Shown piece after piece: positions 61,243 to 64,000 of a DNA stretch of 64,000 nt (positions are counted from its first letter, which is position 1; each line of letters starts with the position of its first letter). Below the pieces are notes generated by a model. That model saw only the letters and a list, made by a program, of their open reading frames with translations. It ran no database searches and was not told where the DNA came from. The stretch comes from Streptomyces sp. NBC_00162. GTDB lineage: Bacteria; Actinomycetota; Actinomycetes; Streptomycetales; Streptomycetaceae. The DNA lies in assembly GCF_024611995.1 (NCBI RefSeq), contig NZ_CP102509.1:8122001-8186000 (forward strand), in the 5' to 3' direction. Both the position numbers and the translations under genes were made by a program.

Positions 61243-61275
61243 CCGGCAGCCGCAGGGCCCCACTGCGGCTGCCGG
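61243..61275. terminator. bidirectional hairpin terminator
   Basis: A perfect 12-bp stem CCGGCAGCCGCA/TGCGGCTGCCGG with a 9-base loop between the sortase stop (61215) and the convergent DUF4139 stop (61362). Confidence 0.8.
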
Positions 61276-61361
61276 ATCCCGCCGGCCTCCTCGCGGATAT
61301 GTCGGGTGCTCGGGTGCTTCCAGCAGGAGCCACAGTGCATGCGTGCAGTGGACTGCCCCGC

Positions 61362-62924
61362 TCAGAGCCCGGCGACTTTGGCGCTCGCCGAGAGCTCGTA
61401 GACGAGGGTGAGCGTGCGGCGGCCGCCGGGTGGAAGGGTGACGTCCCAGCGGGCGATGCCCTCGGTGTCGACCTCCTCGGGCGTCGGGGAGCAGGCATCC
61501 TTCCGCAGGCGTACCTCCACCGCCGAGACCTCGGAGACGGGGATCCGCTCCCGGAGCACGACCACGCGATCGCCGCGCTCCCCGGGGGCGGAGAAGCGGG
61601 ACAGGTGCAGCCGGACCGTGCGGGTGACCACGGTCCGCTGCATGATTCCGGCGGAATCGCGGACCTCCTCGGTCTCCCGGACCACGGCGTGGTCGTCGCA
61701 GCTGCCGAAGGCGAGCTCGACGAGGCCGCCGGGAGCGGTGAAGTCCAGCGTGCCGCGGCCGCTGAATCCGCTGCCGCGGACCAGGTCCACCGGCCCGGCG
61801 AGCAGCGCGTGGCCGGACCGGTTGTCGAACTGCACCACCTGGGTGACCAGCGGAGACACCTCGGGCGAGCAGGCGTACTCGCTGCTCGCGGCCGTGGTGA
61901 AGACGGAGAGCGGCACGCGGTGGGCGCGGCCGTCCCCGGGCACGGAGACCGGCGCGGGGGAGCTCAGTACGCGGGCTTCGCCGCCGTCGTCCACCCCCGG
62001 CAGGCCGAGCATCGGGGCCGGGCCGAGCGCCCCGATCTCCTCCTCGCGCAGCTCGATGTCGACGGTGCGGCGCTCGGCTGCGGAGCGGTCCTTGAGCGTC
62101 AGCCGGTCCTCGCCCAGCCGTGGCGGGTCGGTGGCCAGCCCCGAGCGGGCGGTCGACAAGGTCAGCCGTACGTCCGACCAGTCCTCACCGGTGCGCTGCC
62201 AGACCATCGCCTCGGTCTCCAGCGTCAGGGCGTCCCCGTCGAGCACGGCCCGGTAGGCGGGCCGCCACAGCGCACACGGGGTGAGGTGGCTCAGGCGCAG
62301 TTCGGCCGGCCCGGCGGCCGTGGCCTCCACGGTCAACTCGATGTGGCCGACCAGCTCGGCGGGCTCCTCGTCGGAGACGTGCACGGCGTGCTGGACGTCC
62401 CGGAGTTCGGCGGCGAGGGCGGCCAGCCGGGCTTCCACGGTGCGCAGTTGTTCGCCGTGCGTATCGCGTTCGTCGTCCACCCGGTCCAGTTCGCGGGCCC
62501 AGCGGGTCCCTTCGGTCTCCCCGGAGCCGGCGCCCTCGCCGATCTCCCGCAGCAGATCGGCGGCGAGGCGGCCCAGCAGGCCGAGGCGGGCGTGCAGCCG
62601 GTCGCGTCGCCGCCCCAGGGCCAGCTGCTCCTCTCCGAGGGCGTGTACGCGGTGGCGCAGGGCGGAGTCGTCGTCGGCGGACGGCAGCGGCCCGCGGGGC
62701 GTCCAGCTGCGGACGATCCGCACGTCGAGCACGGTCGCGGGGGAACCGGCGGTCAGCTCCGCATGGAGGGTCCGGTCGACGGCCAGCGCGCTGACCGGCC
62801 CGAGACGCAGCCGTTGGACCCCCGCCGCCAGGTCGAGCACGACGGCGCGCTCGACATGGGCGCGATCCTCGAGGCACGTGACGGCGGTGACGGGGAGGGC
62901 GATCGGCTTCGGGGCCGTGGACAT
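61362..62924 (-). CDS. DUF4139 domain protein
   Basis: A 520-residue protein from ATG 62924 (MSTAPKPIALPVTAVTCLED). An N-terminal DUF4140-like strand region is followed by a long charged helical segment (about 120-205; RLHARLGLLGRLAADLLREI, EARLAALAAELRD), probably a coiled coil, and then a DUF4139 beta domain (CALWRPAYRAVLDGDALTLE, VWQRTGEDWSDVRLTLST). Proteins with this layout are related to the mucoidy-inhibitor A family; function is unknown. It lies 8 bases after another DUF4139 gene, so they are one operon. Confidence 0.85.
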   Translation of the reverse strand: MSTAPKPIALPVTAVTCLEDRAHVERAVVLDLAAGVQRLRLGPVSALAVDRTLHAELTAGSPATVLDVRIVRSWTPRGPLPSADDDSALRHRVHALGEEQLALGRRRDRLHARLGLLGRLAADLLREIGEGAGSGETEGTRWARELDRVDDERDTHGEQLRTVEARLAALAAELRDVQHAVHVSDEEPAELVGHIELTVEATAAGPAELRLSHLTPCALWRPAYRAVLDGDALTLETEAMVWQRTGEDWSDVRLTLSTARSGLATDPPRLGEDRLTLKDRSAAERRTVDIELREEEIGALGPAPMLGLPGVDDGGEARVLSSPAPVSVPGDGRAHRVPLSVFTTAASSEYACSPEVSPLVTQVVQFDNRSGHALLAGPVDLVRGSGFSGRGTLDFTAPGGLVELAFGSCDDHAVVRETEEVRDSAGIMQRTVVTRTVRLHLSRFSAPGERGDRVVVLRERIPVSEVSAVEVRLRKDACSPTPEEVDTEGIARWDVTLPPGGRRTLTLVYELSASAKVAGL

Positions 62925-62932
62925 GGGGTGCG

Positions 62933-64000
62933 TCAGCTCCTGCGGTTGCCGCCGACCAGGGCCTTGCCGGTCGGGATGCGGATCTCGTAGCCGCCGTCGA
63001 GGGCGGCGGTGGCGCCTGCGGGCAGGTCCAGCCGCCAGACGCGGGTGCCCGGGGCCAGGTGCTCCGGCCCGGTGCCTTCCTCGGGTGTCGTCCAGTCGGC
63101 CCGTTCCTCGATCCGGACATCCGGTTCGGAGGTCACCGGCACCCGCTCGCGGACCTCGACGGTGACGGGACGCGCGAGCCGGTTCGCCAGCTCCACGTGG
63201 ACGCGGTGGTCGAGCACGGTGGTGTTGTTGCGCAGGCCCGAGGTCGACTCGCGGAGGTTCGTACGGCGGGTGACCCGGATGCTTTCGGCGGGCCCGAGCC
63301 CCACCCGGCGGACACCGCCGGGGGCGAGCGTGGGCAGTGCGGCGGTCAGCAGGAAGTCGTCGTCGACGATGACCTCCACCGGTCCGGCCAGCAGTGCCTG
63401 GTCGGTTGCGTTGGAGAGCACCAACGTCGCGTACACGGTCTGCTCCACCGACGGCACGCAGAGGTACTCGGTGCGCAGGCCGACCGGGATCTCGGCGACG
63501 GTGACGGTGTGCCAGGTGCCGTCCGAGGGAACGTCGGCGCGGGCGGCGGCATCGAAGCGGTGGTCGAAGGACCCGGCCGACTCGCGCGGCCGCACGGCCT
63601 GTCCGGGCAGTGGCAGCGCGGCCACCGCCTCGGCGCGACGGCGGTGCTCGGCCGCCACCGGGTCGGTGGGGGAGCCGGGAAACAGCCGGCCCCGGCGAGC
63701 GCCCTGCTCGTCCGGGCCGCACAGCACGAGGGCGGCGTAGTCCAGCTCGGCGCCGCTCGGCCGCGGCGGACCGGTCACCGGTGCCGGAGAGGGGGCGGCG
63801 CAGCCCGGCCGGGAGCCGCAGGTGCCATGGGGGCGGGTGCTCCTGCGAAGGATCCGGCGCCGGTACGCGGCCTGGCGGCCGGTGGCGGCGGGGCCTGCCG
63901 CGCGAGGGTGGGCATCGCGCCGCCGTAGACCTCCGGGGAGAGCCCGTCGACGCCGCCGGGCATCGGGAACGCGGTCGGCGGACCGCCGTAGCCCTGCGGT
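62933..64000 (-). CDS. DUF4139 domain protein, 5' end outside window (frameshifted)
   Basis: The C-terminal part (63778 to 62933) is a DUF4139-type beta domain, e.g. YLCVPSVEQTVYATLVLSN and TNLRESTSGLRNNTTVLD, ending GYEIRIPTGKALVGGNRRS. The preceding Pro/Ala-rich segment (MPGGVDGLSPEVYGGAMPTL on) is one frame over; adding one base to the G5 run 63791-63795 joins APPP to SPAPVTGPPRPSG. The frame is open through the window edge, so the N-terminus is not visible. It probably acts together with its neighbour. Confidence 0.78.
   Translation of the reverse strand, partial: TAGLRRSADRVPDARRRRRALPGGLRRRDAHPRAAGPAATGRQAAYRRRILRRSTRPHGTCGSRPGCAAPSPAPVTGPPRPSGAELDYAALVLCGPDEQGARRGRLFPGSPTDPVAAEHRRRAEAVAALPLPGQAVRPRESAGSFDHRFDAAARADVPSDGTWHTVTVAEIPVGLRTEYLCVPSVEQTVYATLVLSNATDQALLAGPVEVIVDDDFLLTAALPTLAPGGVRRVGLGPAESIRVTRRTNLRESTSGLRNNTTVLDHRVHVELANRLARPVTVEVRERVPVTSEPDVRIEERADWTTPEEGTGPEHLAPGTRVWRLDLPAGATAALDGGYEIRIPTGKALVGGNRRS

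Noticed and set aside
1..64000. CRISPR arrays or prophage
   Set aside because: No spaced repeat array, integrase, terminase or structural phage gene was seen; the short tandem repeats found are contiguous and not spacer-separated.

Overview
The window is high-GC actinobacterial chromosome, almost certainly Streptomyces or a close relative. The signs are strong third-position G/C bias, frequent GTG starts, ATGA/GTGA gene overlaps, a complete conservon (cvnABCDE), many small TetR/GlxA/HxlR/WYL/MmyB regulators, a terpene synthase, a lipoprotein-type class F sortase, and IS701- and IS5-type elements. The left edge cuts a sugar-binding lipoprotein gene; the right edge cuts the first of two DUF4139 genes.

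Layout. 1-3.3 kb: carbohydrate ABC importer (binding protein and two permeases, the first with an inserted Cna-B/SdrD-like domain). 3.3-4.8 kb: SDR reductase with its TetR repressor and two operator-like palindromes. 5.2-9.5 kb: conservon, from sensor ATPase through roadblock, DUF742 and small GTPase to cytochrome P450, ending at a hairpin shared with a convergent terpene synthase plus C-methyltransferase pair (9.5-11.5 kb). 11.7-23.2 kb: regulators each beside a small metabolic gene (GlxA/enoyl-reductase-like, WYL/RidA, VanZ-response regulator-histidine kinase, MmyB/amidohydrolase, roadblock/ArsR, serine hydrolase). 23.7-34.1 kb: NCS1 permease with a cysteine-rich tail, acyltransferase, MpaB-like oxygenase, a second P450, a nitroreductase/HxlR pair, a SpoIIE-type phosphatase and hypotheticals.

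34.3-43.4 kb is the most interesting part: a compact non-ribosomal locus. An SbnA-like and an SbnB-like enzyme would supply L-2,3-diaminopropionate. A membrane protein with a carrier domain and the terminal region of poly-amino-acid synthetases (Pls/PosA type) sits beside a separate adenylation-carrier protein and a SyrP-like Fe(II)/2-oxoglutarate hydroxylase. I infer a split, membrane-bound synthetase making a (possibly hydroxylated) diaminopropionate homopolymer or oligomer. A BCCT transporter follows.

45.4-59.5 kb is a patchier accessory stretch: a P-loop kinase, a decayed transposase holding a 25-G tract, a DUF6247/RelE-like toxin-antitoxin pair, a complete IS701-type element with CTAA target duplication, a complete IS5-type element with TAA duplication, remnants of a RibD-like reductase and an ectoine synthase, and an initiator tRNA. 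59.6-64 kb: CHRD-domain membrane protein, class F sortase, and tandem DUF4139 genes.

A caution for the whole window: about a dozen genes carry a single-base frameshift. Eight of them are repaired by adding one base to a run of exactly five C or G (most clearly at 2494, 11365, 30689, 32415, 41551, 60605 and 63791). This looks like homopolymer under-calling rather than gene death, so I list those genes as CDS with the frameshift noted and keep pseudogene for genuine remnants.
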